The position numbers and the translations under genes are program-made. DNA of 5,800 nucleotides. It comes from Bacillota bacterium (GTDB taxonomy: Bacteria > Bacillota > Clostridia > Christensenellales > UMGS416). Position 1 is the stretch's first letter. Each line of letters begins with the position of its first letter. A model generated the notes under the pieces. It was not told the DNA's origin. It was given only the letters and a program-made list of their open reading frames with translations, and searched no databases. The stretch spans positions 1 to 5,800 of the forward strand of contig JAEZSC010000027.1 of the NCBI GenBank assembly GCA_023422005.1, given 5' to 3'. Positions 1 through 5,800 of this stretch are shown in pieces.

Positions 1-16
1 TTCCGTATGATTCTCG

Positions 17-22
17 TATAAT
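17..22 (+). promoter_or_regulatory. Candidate -10 box of the mraZ/dcw operon promoter
   Basis: A perfect TATAAT hexamer lies 77 bp upstream of the mraZ start codon and would place transcription start near 28-30. The matching -35 hexamer would fall just before the first base of the window, so it cannot be examined. No TG extension precedes the box. The position directly upstream of the repeat array supports it as the operon's main promoter. The hexamer is seen; its use by the housekeeping sigma factor is inferred. Confidence 0.6.
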
Positions 23-29
23 GGGGTCA

Positions 30-69
30 TAAGTGGTGAGAAGTGTATGACGGTGTAGGCCGGTGTAGC
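30..69 (+). promoter_or_regulatory. Likely MraZ operator: four direct repeats with 10-bp period
   Basis: GTG occurs in exact 10-bp register at 33-35, 43-45, 53-55 and 63-65. The units are AAGTGG (31-36), AAGTGT (41-46), CGGTGT (51-56) and CGGTGT (61-66). The first two resemble the AAAGTGK-N3 box reported for mycoplasma MraZ, and the 10-bp period matches the spaced TGGG repeats bound by E. coli MraZ. The array starts at the predicted transcription start, so bound MraZ should block initiation or promoter escape, giving autoregulation of the cluster. The repeats are directly seen; binding is inferred from the family and from the adjacent mraZ gene. Confidence 0.72.
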
Positions 70-82
70 GGCGGACCGAAGG

Positions 83-90
83 AAAGGAGG
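83..90 (+). promoter_or_regulatory. Ribosome binding site deciding the mraZ start
   Basis: AAAGGAGG is a near-perfect Shine-Dalgarno sequence. It lies 8 nt before ATG 99 but 17 nt before the in-frame ATG at 108, so it favours the start at 99. Confidence 0.8.
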
Positions 91-98
91 CGAGCAGG

Positions 99-539
99 AT
101 GGTGTTCATGGGCGAATATGAACACACAATTGACCCCAAGGGTCGCATGTTCCTGCCCGCTAAATACCGCGACGCCCTGGGAGAAACCGTTGTGCTGATC
201 AAATGGCCCTATCGCCGCTGCCTGTACGTGATGTCGCAGGAGGAATTCACCAATCTGTCTTCCAGCCTGAACAACGTGCCGCTGACCGATGAGGCGGGGC
301 AGGACGTCAAGCGCCGCATCTTCTCCAAATCCACCGAGGTGGAGATGGACACCCAGAAGCGCATCCTGATTCCTCAAAGTTTCCGCGCTTTCGCCGGGCT
401 GGAAAAGGAAGTCATCGTGGCCGGAGTGGACGACCATCTGGAGATCTGGAACCGCCAGGATTACAACGAAACCGACGGAGACAATGACGACCTCAGGGAT
501 GCCATGGCCAGCCTGCGCGGCCGCGGCTACAGCGTATGA
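99..539 (+). CDS. mraZ: Transcriptional regulator MraZ
   Basis: This 146-aa protein is MraZ, the DNA-binding regulator at the head of dcw clusters, which forms a ring-shaped oligomer and binds repeats upstream of its own gene. It has two SpoVT-AbrB-like half domains. The first spans about residues 5-52 and has the signature D12-P-K-G-R16, P20 and R24. The second spans about 77-122 and has D84-T-Q-K-R88, P92 and R96. The N-terminus (VFMGEYEH) is typical of the family and the length is normal. The acidic, poorly conserved tail (about 124-135) ends in an RGRG-type basic stretch. Oddities: Lys87 stands where the second motif usually has glycine, and residues 36-40 (WPYRR) replace the usual GLDG-like turn. 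ATG 99 is chosen because of its strong ribosome binding site; ATG 108 is the alternative. The stop overlaps the rsmH start (ATGA). The repeats at 30-69 are its likely operator. Confidence 0.95.
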   Translation: MVFMGEYEHTIDPKGRMFLPAKYRDALGETVVLIKWPYRRCLYVMSQEEFTNLSSSLNNVPLTDEAGQDVKRRIFSKSTEVEMDTQKRILIPQSFRAFAGLEKEVIVAGVDDHLEIWNRQDYNETDGDNDDLRDAMASLRGRGYSV

Positions 540-1483
540 CCATGGGTACGGAGTTTTCCCATGTGAGCATCATGCTGGAGAGCTGTGTGCGCTGGCTGAA
601 CCCGGAGCCCGGGCGAACCATCGTGGATGGCACGCTGGGCGGCGGCGGCCACGCCGAGGCGGTGCTGGAGAAGCTGACGCCCGGCGGTACGCTGGTGGGT
701 ATCGACCGCGATGACGACGCCCTGCGTGCGGCAGGGCAGCGGTTGAGCCGCTTTGGCAGCGCCTTCGTGCCGGTAAAGGGCGACCACAAGCATATGGCAC
801 AGCTGCTGGACAATCTGGGCATCCATCATGTAGACGGCATCCTGCTGGACTTGGGTGTGAGCTCCTGGCAGCTGGACAGCGCCGAGCGCGGGTTCTCCTA
901 CAGCAGCGACGGGCCGCTGGACATGCGTATGGACCGCTCCCAGAGCCTGACGGCCTATGACGTGGTCAACGGTTATGACCAAAAGAGGCTGGCTCAGATC
1001 ATCCGCGACTACGGTGAGGACCACTTCGCCAACCGCATTGCGGCGTTCCTGGCGGAGGGCAGGCAAAGGCAGCCCATCCGCAGCACCGTGGAGCTGGCAG
1101 AGCTCATCACCGCGGCCATACCGGCAAAGTTCCGCCGCCAGGGGCCCCACCCAGCCAAGCGCACCTTCCAGGCCCTGCGCATAGAGGTTAACGGCGAGCT
1201 GGCCGGCCTGGAGCAAACGATGGGGGAGCTCATCGATCTGCTCAAGCCCGGAGGCCGGCTGTGCGTCATCAGCTTCCATTCGCTGGAGGACCGCGCCGTC
1301 AAGCAAGCCATGAAGACCGCAGAGAATCCCTGCGTCTGCCCCAAGGACGCGCCGTACTGCGTGTGCGGCAGACAGCCCAGAGGACGCATGCTGACCCGCA
1401 AGCCGGAGATTCCGAATGAGCGTGAGCAGCAGGAAAACCCCCGAAGCCGCAGCGCCAAACTGCGGGTTTTTGAAAGAAGTTAA
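536..1483 (+). CDS. rsmH: 16S rRNA (cytosine-1402-N4)-methyltransferase RsmH (MraW)
   Basis: This 315-aa protein, close to the 313 aa of E. coli RsmH, transfers a methyl group from S-adenosylmethionine to N4 of C1402 in 16S rRNA, in the cytoplasm. Motifs in order: H9-V-S-I-M-L; the SAM-binding loop D31-G-T-L-G-G-G-G-H39; the acidic strand end G55-I-D57-R-D; D100-G-I-L-L-D-L-G-V-S-S110; the family stretch R118-G-F-S-Y then D129-M-R-M-D133; K208-R-T-F-Q-A-L-R-I-E-V-N219; and S246-F-H-S-L-E-D252. Near the C-terminus is a cysteine-rich patch (C266, C268, C275, C277), then the usual PRSRSAKLRV ending. The start ATG overlaps the mraZ stop as ATGA and has no clear ribosome binding site of its own, so translational coupling to mraZ is likely. 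ATG 542 is a possible alternative start. All family motifs are intact. Confidence 0.97.
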   Translation: MTMGTEFSHVSIMLESCVRWLNPEPGRTIVDGTLGGGGHAEAVLEKLTPGGTLVGIDRDDDALRAAGQRLSRFGSAFVPVKGDHKHMAQLLDNLGIHHVDGILLDLGVSSWQLDSAERGFSYSSDGPLDMRMDRSQSLTAYDVVNGYDQKRLAQIIRDYGEDHFANRIAAFLAEGRQRQPIRSTVELAELITAAIPAKFRRQGPHPAKRTFQALRIEVNGELAGLEQTMGELIDLLKPGGRLCVISFHSLEDRAVKQAMKTAENPCVCPKDAPYCVCGRQPRGRMLTRKPEIPNEREQQENPRSRSAKLRVFERS

Positions 1484-1495
1484 CTGTTCTACCAT

Positions 1496-1503
1496 AAAAG
1501 GAG
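1496..1503 (+). promoter_or_regulatory. Ribosome binding site of ftsL
   Basis: AAAAGGAG lies 10 nt before ATG 1514, in the 30-bp gap after rsmH. The gap has no terminator-like structure, so read-through from rsmH is expected. Confidence 0.6.
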
Positions 1504-1513
1504 CTGGAATAAT

Positions 1514-1933
1514 ATGTCAGTAGCACATCGGTCCAATCACGCGTATGATTACCGCGCGGCAGAGCGGGAGAGGGAGAGAAGCGCAAGCCATACCCAGGCA
1601 CAGCCCCGGGTAGCCCAGCGCACTCAGCCTGTGGCGCTGCAGCGGGTGCTGCTGTTCGCGGCGGCGGTGCTGGTGGCGGCTGCTTGCATCGGCCTTCTGT
1701 TCCTAAAGGCGCAGGTGGCAGCGACGCAGCGCAGCATCAACGATACACAGAAAAACCTGACCAAGCTGGAGCGCACCAACAGCGAGTTGAGCGCCCAGAT
1801 GGCCGCAGCCGAGAACATCAGCATCATCATGGACCGCGCCCAGGAGCTGGGCATGGGCACGCCCAAGCAGAGCCAGGTGCTCTATGTTTCCCTGGGCAGC
1901 CTGGATCGCACGGACATAAGCGCGAAGAAATAG
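1514..1933 (+). CDS. ftsL: Cell division protein FtsL-like (bitopic septum protein)
   Basis: This 139-aa protein has the FtsL layout. A long charged cytoplasmic N-terminus (1-44) includes an arginine/glutamate run at 17-22 and glutamine-rich sequence at 28-38. One membrane segment follows at about 45-64. An extracytoplasmic segment from about 67 to 106 has heptad-like hydrophobic spacing (I75, L82, L85, L92, M96, I102), consistent with a coiled coil. A short tail contains A109-Q-E-L-G-M-G-T-P117, the LGM-type motif common near the end of FtsL and related septum proteins. FtsL partners with DivIC/FtsB and the divisional PBP to control septal wall synthesis. Primary sequence is poorly conserved in this family, so the call rests on topology, coiled coil, the tail motif and the position between rsmH and the class B PBP gene. 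DivIC/FtsB-type proteins look similar but are usually encoded elsewhere. Confidence 0.85.
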   Translation: MSVAHRSNHAYDYRAAERERERSASHTQAQPRVAQRTQPVALQRVLLFAAAVLVAAACIGLLFLKAQVAATQRSINDTQKNLTKLERTNSELSAQMAAAENISIIMDRAQELGMGTPKQSQVLYVSLGSLDRTDISAKK

Positions 1934-1942
1934 GCCGGCATG

Positions 1943-1991
1943 GTGATCGCCTCCTAAGGCCCGCACAAGGGATCATCGGCGGGCGATTCAC
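1943..1991 (+). other. Inverted repeats in the ftsL-PBP spacer (possible RNA structure)
   Basis: Two inverted repeats share this spacer. GTGATCGCC (1943-1951) can pair with GGCGATTCAC (1982-1991) over 9 bp with one bulged T at 1987. GCCCGC (1959-1964) pairs perfectly with GCGGGC (1979-1984) around a 14-nt loop. Both use 1982-1984, so they exclude each other. No known riboswitch or leader is recognised. The pairing is visible in the sequence; a regulatory role is speculative, and GC-rich DNA produces such pairings by chance. Confidence 0.3.
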
Positions 1992-2017
1992 AGCAAGAAA
2001 GATATAACGTCTAGATC

Positions 2018-2040
2018 AAAGGGCATCACAGTGCCTTTTT
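2018..2040 (+). terminator. Weak terminator-like hairpin before the PBP gene
   Basis: AAAGGGCA (2018-2025) pairs with TGCCTTTT (2032-2039) around a 6-nt loop, with one G-T pair, and the 3' arm runs into five T's. The core is only four strong pairs (GGCA/TGCC) and the T-run is largely used in the stem, so it would be a poor terminator. It may be a partial attenuator or chance. It ends 24 nt before the PBP start and just upstream of its ribosome binding site. Confidence 0.25.
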
Positions 2041-2045
2041 GACAG

Positions 2046-2053
2046 AAGGGGTG
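2046..2053 (+). promoter_or_regulatory. Ribosome binding site supporting the GTG start of the PBP gene
   Basis: AAGGGGTG resembles the consensus AAGGAGGTG and lies 10 nt before GTG 2064. An in-frame TGA at 2052-2054 rules out any start further upstream. Confidence 0.6.
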
Positions 2054-2063
2054 AAGAATACCG

Positions 2064-4253
2064 GTGGCTCCGCCGAAGGTCAGCAGCAGAAGAAGAATAT
2101 CCGTCATTGTGATCGCCATGACCACCGTGATGTTGCTGACCCTCGTGTTCCGCGTGGGTTATTGGCAGATTTATAAGGCCGATTGGCTCAAGCAGAAGGC
2201 AGCCGACCAGTGGACGCGGGAATTGACCGTAGAACCCAAGCGCGGCAGCATATTGGATACCTATGGCACGGTGCTGGCTCAGAGTGCAAGCTCTTACATG
2301 GTGGTGCTGCGCCCCAAGGAGATCGAGGATTACGCCAAGAAGCAGGCGCTGAAAAACAATGACCCCAATTATGCCCAAACGCTTTCCAAGGAGCTTGCCT
2401 CGCTGCTGGGCGTGGATGAAGCGCTGGTGCTGCGCCGGGCACTGGACACCAAGAAGTCCGAAGTGCTCATCAAGCGCCAGATCACAACGGAGGAAAAGAA
2501 CGCCGTGCTGGAGAAAAACCTTGCCGGCGTTCATTTGAGTGCGGACATGACGCGCTTCTACCCCATGCGCGATTTTGCCACGCAGATACTGGGCTTCACG
2601 TCCATCGATGGTGATGGGCAGGAAGGCATTGAGTCGCGGTACAACAAATACTTGCGCGGCACCGAGGGCTCCATCCTCAGCGAGACCGACGCCCAGGGCC
2701 GTGCGATCCCCGACAGCGTGGAGAGCTACATCCCCCCGGTGGATGGCGACGACGTGGTGCTGACCATCGACGCGGCGATGCAATCTTTCGCAGAGAACGC
2801 CGCCGGGCGCGCGTTGACGGAACAGAACGCCAAAGGCGTGGAGATCCTGGTGCTGGACCCCAATACGATGCAGATACTGGCCAGCGCCCAGAAGCCCAGC
2901 TTTGACAACAACGCCCCGCCGCGGGAGGATCTGGAAGCGCTACGGGCCGGCGTGCGCAATTCCGCCATTGCCGACGCCTATGAGCCGGGTTCCACGTTCA
3001 AAATACTGACCGTGGCAGCCGGTTTGGACGCCGGTGTGATTTCTACCAACACCCACTTCTATTGCCCGGGCTACAAGATCGTGGACGGAGAGAGGATCCG
3101 CTGCTGGACCCACAGTTCTCACGGCGATCTTGACCTTTTTGCGGGTGTGCAGAAATCCTGCAACCCGGTGTTCATGACCATAGCCCTGGCGCTGGGGCAG
3201 GATCGCTTCTACGACTATCTGGATCGCTTCGGCATCGGCAAGGCTACGGGCATCCAGCTCTATGGCGAGGCTTCCGGCATCATGATGGCGCCCAAATACG
3301 TACGCAACGTGGATCTGGCGCGCATCGGCTTCGGTCAGGCCATCGCCGTGACGCCGCTGCAGCTGGCCACATCGGTCAGCGCCATCATCAACGGCGGCAA
3401 GCTCATCAAGCCCACCATCGTCAAGGAGATCCGTTCGCCCTCCGGCGAGGTTATCGAAAGCTTCCAGCCGGAAGTCATCGGTCAGGTCATCAAGCCCCAA
3501 ACGTCGGAAACCATGCGGGAGATCCTGCGCAGCGTCGTGGACAAGGGTTCCGGCAAACACGCCCACATCGACGGCTATTCCGTGGGCGGCAAGACCGGCA
3601 CCGCGCAAAAATACGGCCCCGACGGCAAGATCATGGCCGATAAGCACATTTCATCGTTCATCGCCTTCGCACCGGCGGACAAGCCAAAATATCTCGTGCT
3701 GGTCATCGTGGACGAACCCAATGTGGCGGTGGATTATGGAAGCATTGTCGCCGCTCCTTATGCTAAAATGATACTGGAGCAGGCGCTGCAATACGGCAAC
3801 GTGCCGCCCGACGTGGAACCGGATAAGGACGACGTGGACGAGCGCAAGGACGTGCCCGATGAGATCGGCAAGAACGTGACCAAGGCACTGAGTGACCTGC
3901 AGGCCGAGGGCTTCCAGGGTATTGTGGAGGGCTTCGGCGGCGAGGTGGCCGACCAGATGCCCAAGCCCGGCAGCGAGGCCGCGCCCGGCTCCACGGTGAT
4001 CCTCTATCTCAAACAAGTGGATGACCAGACGTCGGACAGCATGCAGCCTGTGCCGGACGTCACCGACATGCCTGCGGTGGAAGCCAACAACGCGATACAG
4101 TCCATGGGCTTCCGCATGAAGGCCAAGGGCACCGGCGGTGTGGCCGTGGGGCAGAACCCTGAGCCAGGCACACCGCTGCTGCCGGGAGAAACAGTGGAAG
4201 TCACCTTCGCACCGGCGAACGATGAGGGCGACGATCAGGCCGCAGACGATTGA
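2064..4253 (+). CDS. Class B penicillin-binding protein with two PASTA domains (FtsI/PBP2x/SpoVD family)
   Basis: This 729-aa membrane-anchored D,D-transpeptidase cross-links septal peptidoglycan. A basic N-terminus (K5, R9-R11) precedes one membrane segment (about 13-31), with the rest outside. The dimerisation domain begins with R60-G-S-I-L-D-T-Y-G-T-V-L-A72 and runs to about 225. The transpeptidase domain (about 250-575) has all three active-site motifs: S310-T-F-K313 with the catalytic serine, S365-C-N367, and K510-T-G-T513. An acidic linker (about 582-597) leads to two PASTA domains (about 596-650 and 661-716) and an acidic tail. The size and two PASTA domains resemble pneumococcal PBP2x (about 750 aa). 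GTG 2064 is chosen from the in-frame stop at 2052 and the ribosome binding site; ATG 2118 would cut into the membrane anchor. The gene is either the vegetative divisional PBP (ftsI/pbpB) or a sporulation SpoVD. Only one such gene lies between ftsL and murE, which favours a general division role, but sequence alone does not decide, so no symbol is given. Confidence 0.95.
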   Translation: MAPPKVSSRRRISVIVIAMTTVMLLTLVFRVGYWQIYKADWLKQKAADQWTRELTVEPKRGSILDTYGTVLAQSASSYMVVLRPKEIEDYAKKQALKNNDPNYAQTLSKELASLLGVDEALVLRRALDTKKSEVLIKRQITTEEKNAVLEKNLAGVHLSADMTRFYPMRDFATQILGFTSIDGDGQEGIESRYNKYLRGTEGSILSETDAQGRAIPDSVESYIPPVDGDDVVLTIDAAMQSFAENAAGRALTEQNAKGVEILVLDPNTMQILASAQKPSFDNNAPPREDLEALRAGVRNSAIADAYEPGSTFKILTVAAGLDAGVISTNTHFYCPGYKIVDGERIRCWTHSSHGDLDLFAGVQKSCNPVFMTIALALGQDRFYDYLDRFGIGKATGIQLYGEASGIMMAPKYVRNVDLARIGFGQAIAVTPLQLATSVSAIINGGKLIKPTIVKEIRSPSGEVIESFQPEVIGQVIKPQTSETMREILRSVVDKGSGKHAHIDGYSVGGKTGTAQKYGPDGKIMADKHISSFIAFAPADKPKYLVLVIVDEPNVAVDYGSIVAAPYAKMILEQALQYGNVPPDVEPDKDDVDERKDVPDEIGKNVTKALSDLQAEGFQGIVEGFGGEVADQMPKPGSEAAPGSTVILYLKQVDDQTSDSMQPVPDVTDMPAVEANNAIQSMGFRMKAKGTGGVAVGQNPEPGTPLLPGETVEVTFAPANDEGDDQAADD

Positions 4254-4258
4254 GAAAC

Positions 4259-4263
4259 GGAGA
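4259..4263 (+). promoter_or_regulatory. Ribosome binding site deciding the murE start
   Basis: GGAGA lies 9 nt before ATG 4273, in the 19-bp gap after the PBP stop codon. It supports ATG 4273 over the in-frame ATG at 4138, which lies inside the PBP coding region. Confidence 0.6.
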
Positions 4264-4272
4264 ACAAAAGCG

Positions 4273-5721
4273 ATGAAGTTGACGGAATTGCTGCGCGGAT
4301 GCGCCCATCTGGAGATCACCGGCAACCCCGATGTGGAGATCACCGACATCAGCATTGATTCGCGCAAGGCTGGGCCCGGCGCGCTGTATGTGTGCATTCC
4401 GGGCACCAAGGTGGATGGCCACGCCTACGCCGCCCAGGCGGCGGAACGGGGCGTGGCGGCGCTGGTCGTGGAGCGGCCGCTGCCGGAGCTCAACCTGCCC
4501 CAGGTGCGGGTGGCTGACAGCCGCGAGGCGCTGGCCCGCTTGGCCGCTGCTTTCCACGGCAACCCGGCGGCACAGCTTTCGGTCGTGGGCATCACCGGTA
4601 CCAACGGCAAAACCACGACGACCTACCTGCTCAAGGCGATCTTTGAGGCTGCGGGCGAAAAAGTGGGCCTCATGGGCACCATTGCCACGCTGGTGGGTGA
4701 CGAGGCGCTGCCGGCCACGCTTACCACGCCGGACCCCATGGAATTCCACGCCGCGCTGCGCCGCATGGCCGACGCCGGCTGCCAGCGCGTGGTTATGGAA
4801 GTGAGCGCCCACGCTTTGGCGCTGCGCAAGATGGCTGGCATCGTGTTCGATGTGGCCATTTTCAGCAACCTGACCCAGGACCACTTGGACGACTTCAAGA
4901 CCATGGAGAACTATCAGAAGGCCAAGGCGCTGATGTTTACCGACGGCATGGCCCGCACAACCGTGCTCAACGCCGACGACGCGAGCGCCGAAGCCATCGC
5001 CGCCGGCTTCCACGGCCCGCGGCTGTGGTACGGACTGAGCGAGCGCGCAGCTTTGCGCGCCACGGCAGTGGACGCGAGACCCGACGGCGTTTCCTTCACG
5101 ATAAACTATGAGAATCGGTCTTTACCCGTAGAGCTGGGACTGAGCGGCCACTTCAATGTAAGCAACGCCCTTTCCGCCACCGGCGCGGCGCTGCTGCTGG
5201 GGGTGCCGCTGGAAAGCGTGCGCACCGGCCTGCAGAGCATGAAGCGGATGAACGGTCGCATGGAACGCGTGGACAACGCCCACGGCTTCACCGTTCTGGT
5301 GGACTATGCCCACTCTGAGGACAGCCTGGAAAACCTTCTGCGGGCAGCCAAGGTGTTCGCCAAGAACCGCATCATACTGGTGTTCGGTTGCGGCGGTGAT
5401 CGCGACCGCACCAAACGCCCCCACATGGGCCGCATCGCCGCGTCCATGGCGGATTTGTCCATCATCACCAGCGACAACCCCCGCACCCAAGACCCGCGCT
5501 CCATCGTGGACGCCATCGAGATCGGCGCGCGGGAGGGGGGCAGGCCCTATTTGAAGATCGTGGAACGCGAAGCCGCCATAGAGGCCGCCATCAAGGCCGC
5601 CCGCCCCGGCGATGTTGTGCTGATTGCCGGCAAGGGCCATGAGACCTATCAGGATGTTATGGGTGTCAAACGGCACTTTGATGATCGTGAAATGGCCCGT
5701 AAATATCTGGACAGGCTATAA
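4273..5721 (+). CDS. murE: UDP-MurNAc-L-Ala-D-Glu--2,6-diaminopimelate ligase MurE
   Basis: This 482-aa cytoplasmic Mur ligase adds the third stem-peptide residue to UDP-MurNAc-L-Ala-D-Glu with ATP hydrolysis. The N-terminal UDP-binding domain has D29-S-R31. The central ATPase domain has the P-loop G106-I-T-G-T-N-G-K-T114 (Lys113), T151-T-P-D-P155, M175-E-V-S-A-H180, N199-L-T-Q-D-H-L205 and Lys218 in the KAKALMF stretch, the expected carbamylated lysine. The C-terminal domain has N327-G-R-M-E-R332, D344-Y-A-H347, G372-C-G-G-D-R377, D401-N-P-R404 and G453-K-G-H-E-T-Y-Q460. DNPR is the motif of meso-diaminopimelate-adding enzymes, whereas lysine-adding MurE lacks this arginine, so meso-DAP peptidoglycan is predicted. 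The open frame extends upstream to 4138, but that part encodes non-family sequence inside the PBP gene; ATG 4273 gives the family N-terminus (MKLTELL). Length is normal and no key residue is missing. It is 19 bp after the PBP gene, so co-transcription is expected. Confidence 0.97.
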   Translation: MKLTELLRGCAHLEITGNPDVEITDISIDSRKAGPGALYVCIPGTKVDGHAYAAQAAERGVAALVVERPLPELNLPQVRVADSREALARLAAAFHGNPAAQLSVVGITGTNGKTTTTYLLKAIFEAAGEKVGLMGTIATLVGDEALPATLTTPDPMEFHAALRRMADAGCQRVVMEVSAHALALRKMAGIVFDVAIFSNLTQDHLDDFKTMENYQKAKALMFTDGMARTTVLNADDASAEAIAAGFHGPRLWYGLSERAALRATAVDARPDGVSFTINYENRSLPVELGLSGHFNVSNALSATGAALLLGVPLESVRTGLQSMKRMNGRMERVDNAHGFTVLVDYAHSEDSLENLLRAAKVFAKNRIILVFGCGGDRDRTKRPHMGRIAASMADLSIITSDNPRTQDPRSIVDAIEIGAREGGRPYLKIVEREAAIEAAIKAARPGDVVLIAGKGHETYQDVMGVKRHFDDREMARKYLDRL

Positions 5722-5761
5722 GCCATAGCATCCCAACTCGCGAAAGGAACCCTAAGGACCC

Positions 5762-5800
5762 ATGCAAATGATACAGAACATCATAATGCCGGTGCTGATC
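5762..5800 (+). CDS. Start of the next dcw gene, probably mraY (partial, runs off the window)
   Basis: Thirteen codons are visible, giving a hydrophobic N-terminus that begins MQMIQNIIMPVLI. This fits the first membrane segment of MraY (phospho-MurNAc-pentapeptide transferase, which makes lipid I) and does not look like MurF, the other usual neighbour of murE. The call rests mainly on gene order. The start is uncertain: AAGGA at 5754-5758 is 9 nt before the in-frame ATG 5768 but only 3 nt before ATG 5762, while AAAGGAA at 5743-5749 is 12 nt before ATG 5762. ATG 5768 looks slightly better. The 40-bp gap from murE has no clear terminator, so the gene is likely in the same operon. Confidence 0.6.
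   Translation, partial: MQMIQNIIMPVLI

Noticed and set aside
527..1495. 322-aa open frame on the - strand, covering nearly all of rsmH
   Set aside because: It mirrors a gene with all RsmH motifs intact, its protein has no recognisable domain, and it arises from GC-rich codon bias.
1940..1957. Five-codon mini-ORF (MVIAS) just after ftsL, in the same frame
   Set aside because: Too short to support as a leader peptide, no ribosome binding site seen, and no run of regulatory codons.
1684..2007. 107-aa + strand open frame overlapping ftsL
   Set aside because: It is out of frame with ftsL, rich in His, Gln, Arg and Gly, lacks a membrane segment, and has no ribosome binding site.
2003..2008. TATAAC as a possible internal promoter, or a SigE-like -10, for the PBP gene
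   Set aside because: No matching -35 hexamer is found at 16-18 bp upstream, and the match to the SigE -10 and -35 consensus is poor.
2051..2176. GTG 2051 frame reading into the PBP gene, as an alternative or frameshifted N-terminus
   Set aside because: The frame runs only to a nearby stop and encodes no membrane anchor; GTG 2064 has correctly spaced ribosome binding sequence and gives a typical basic-plus-membrane N-terminus.
2016..2783. 255-aa open frame on the - strand opposite the start of the PBP gene
   Set aside because: It is histidine-rich, low-information sequence antisense to a clear PBP dimerisation domain; no family resemblance.
4138..4272. 45-codon upstream extension of murE from an in-frame ATG
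   Set aside because: It lies inside the second PASTA domain coding region of the PBP gene in another frame, does not resemble a MurE N-terminus, and ATG 4273 has a good ribosome binding site.

Overview
The window is the first part of a division and cell-wall (dcw) cluster. All genes lie on the + strand, in the order mraZ, rsmH (mraW), ftsL, a class B penicillin-binding protein of the FtsI/PBP2x/SpoVD family, murE, and the first codons of a membrane protein that is probably mraY. The DNA looks GC-rich. The ribosome binding sites are of the AGGAGG type, the divisional PBP carries two C-terminal PASTA domains, and MurE has the DNPR motif of meso-diaminopimelate-adding enzymes. Together these suggest a GC-rich Bacillota of the Clostridia type. 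That placement is inference; no rRNA or lineage-specific marker is present.

Layout. Positions 1-98 are a control region with a perfect TATAAT -10 box at 17-22. Directly after it comes a set of four direct repeats in exact 10-bp register (about 30-69), which fits an operator for the MraZ repressor encoded next. mraZ (99-539) and rsmH (536-1483) overlap by ATGA. ftsL (1514-1933) follows after 30 bp. A 130-bp gap (1934-2063) is the only sizeable spacer in the operon; it contains inverted repeats and a short hairpin ending in T's. The PBP gene (2064-4253) starts at GTG, murE (4273-5721) follows after 19 bp, and the next gene begins at 5762 or 5768 and runs off the window.

How the genes work together. 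MraZ is the cluster's own transcription regulator. RsmH methylates 16S rRNA. FtsL is a bitopic divisome protein expected to work with the PBP, whose transpeptidase domain cross-links septal peptidoglycan. MurE adds the third stem-peptide residue (predicted meso-DAP) to the cytoplasmic precursor, and MraY, if that is the last gene, would attach the precursor to its lipid carrier.

I see no undescribed system here. The most useful non-coding observation is the 10-bp-period operator-like array in front of mraZ; next are the structured ftsL-PBP spacer and an unusual residue in the second DNA-binding motif of MraZ. Long open frames on the - strand and in other frames are by-products of GC-rich coding sequence.
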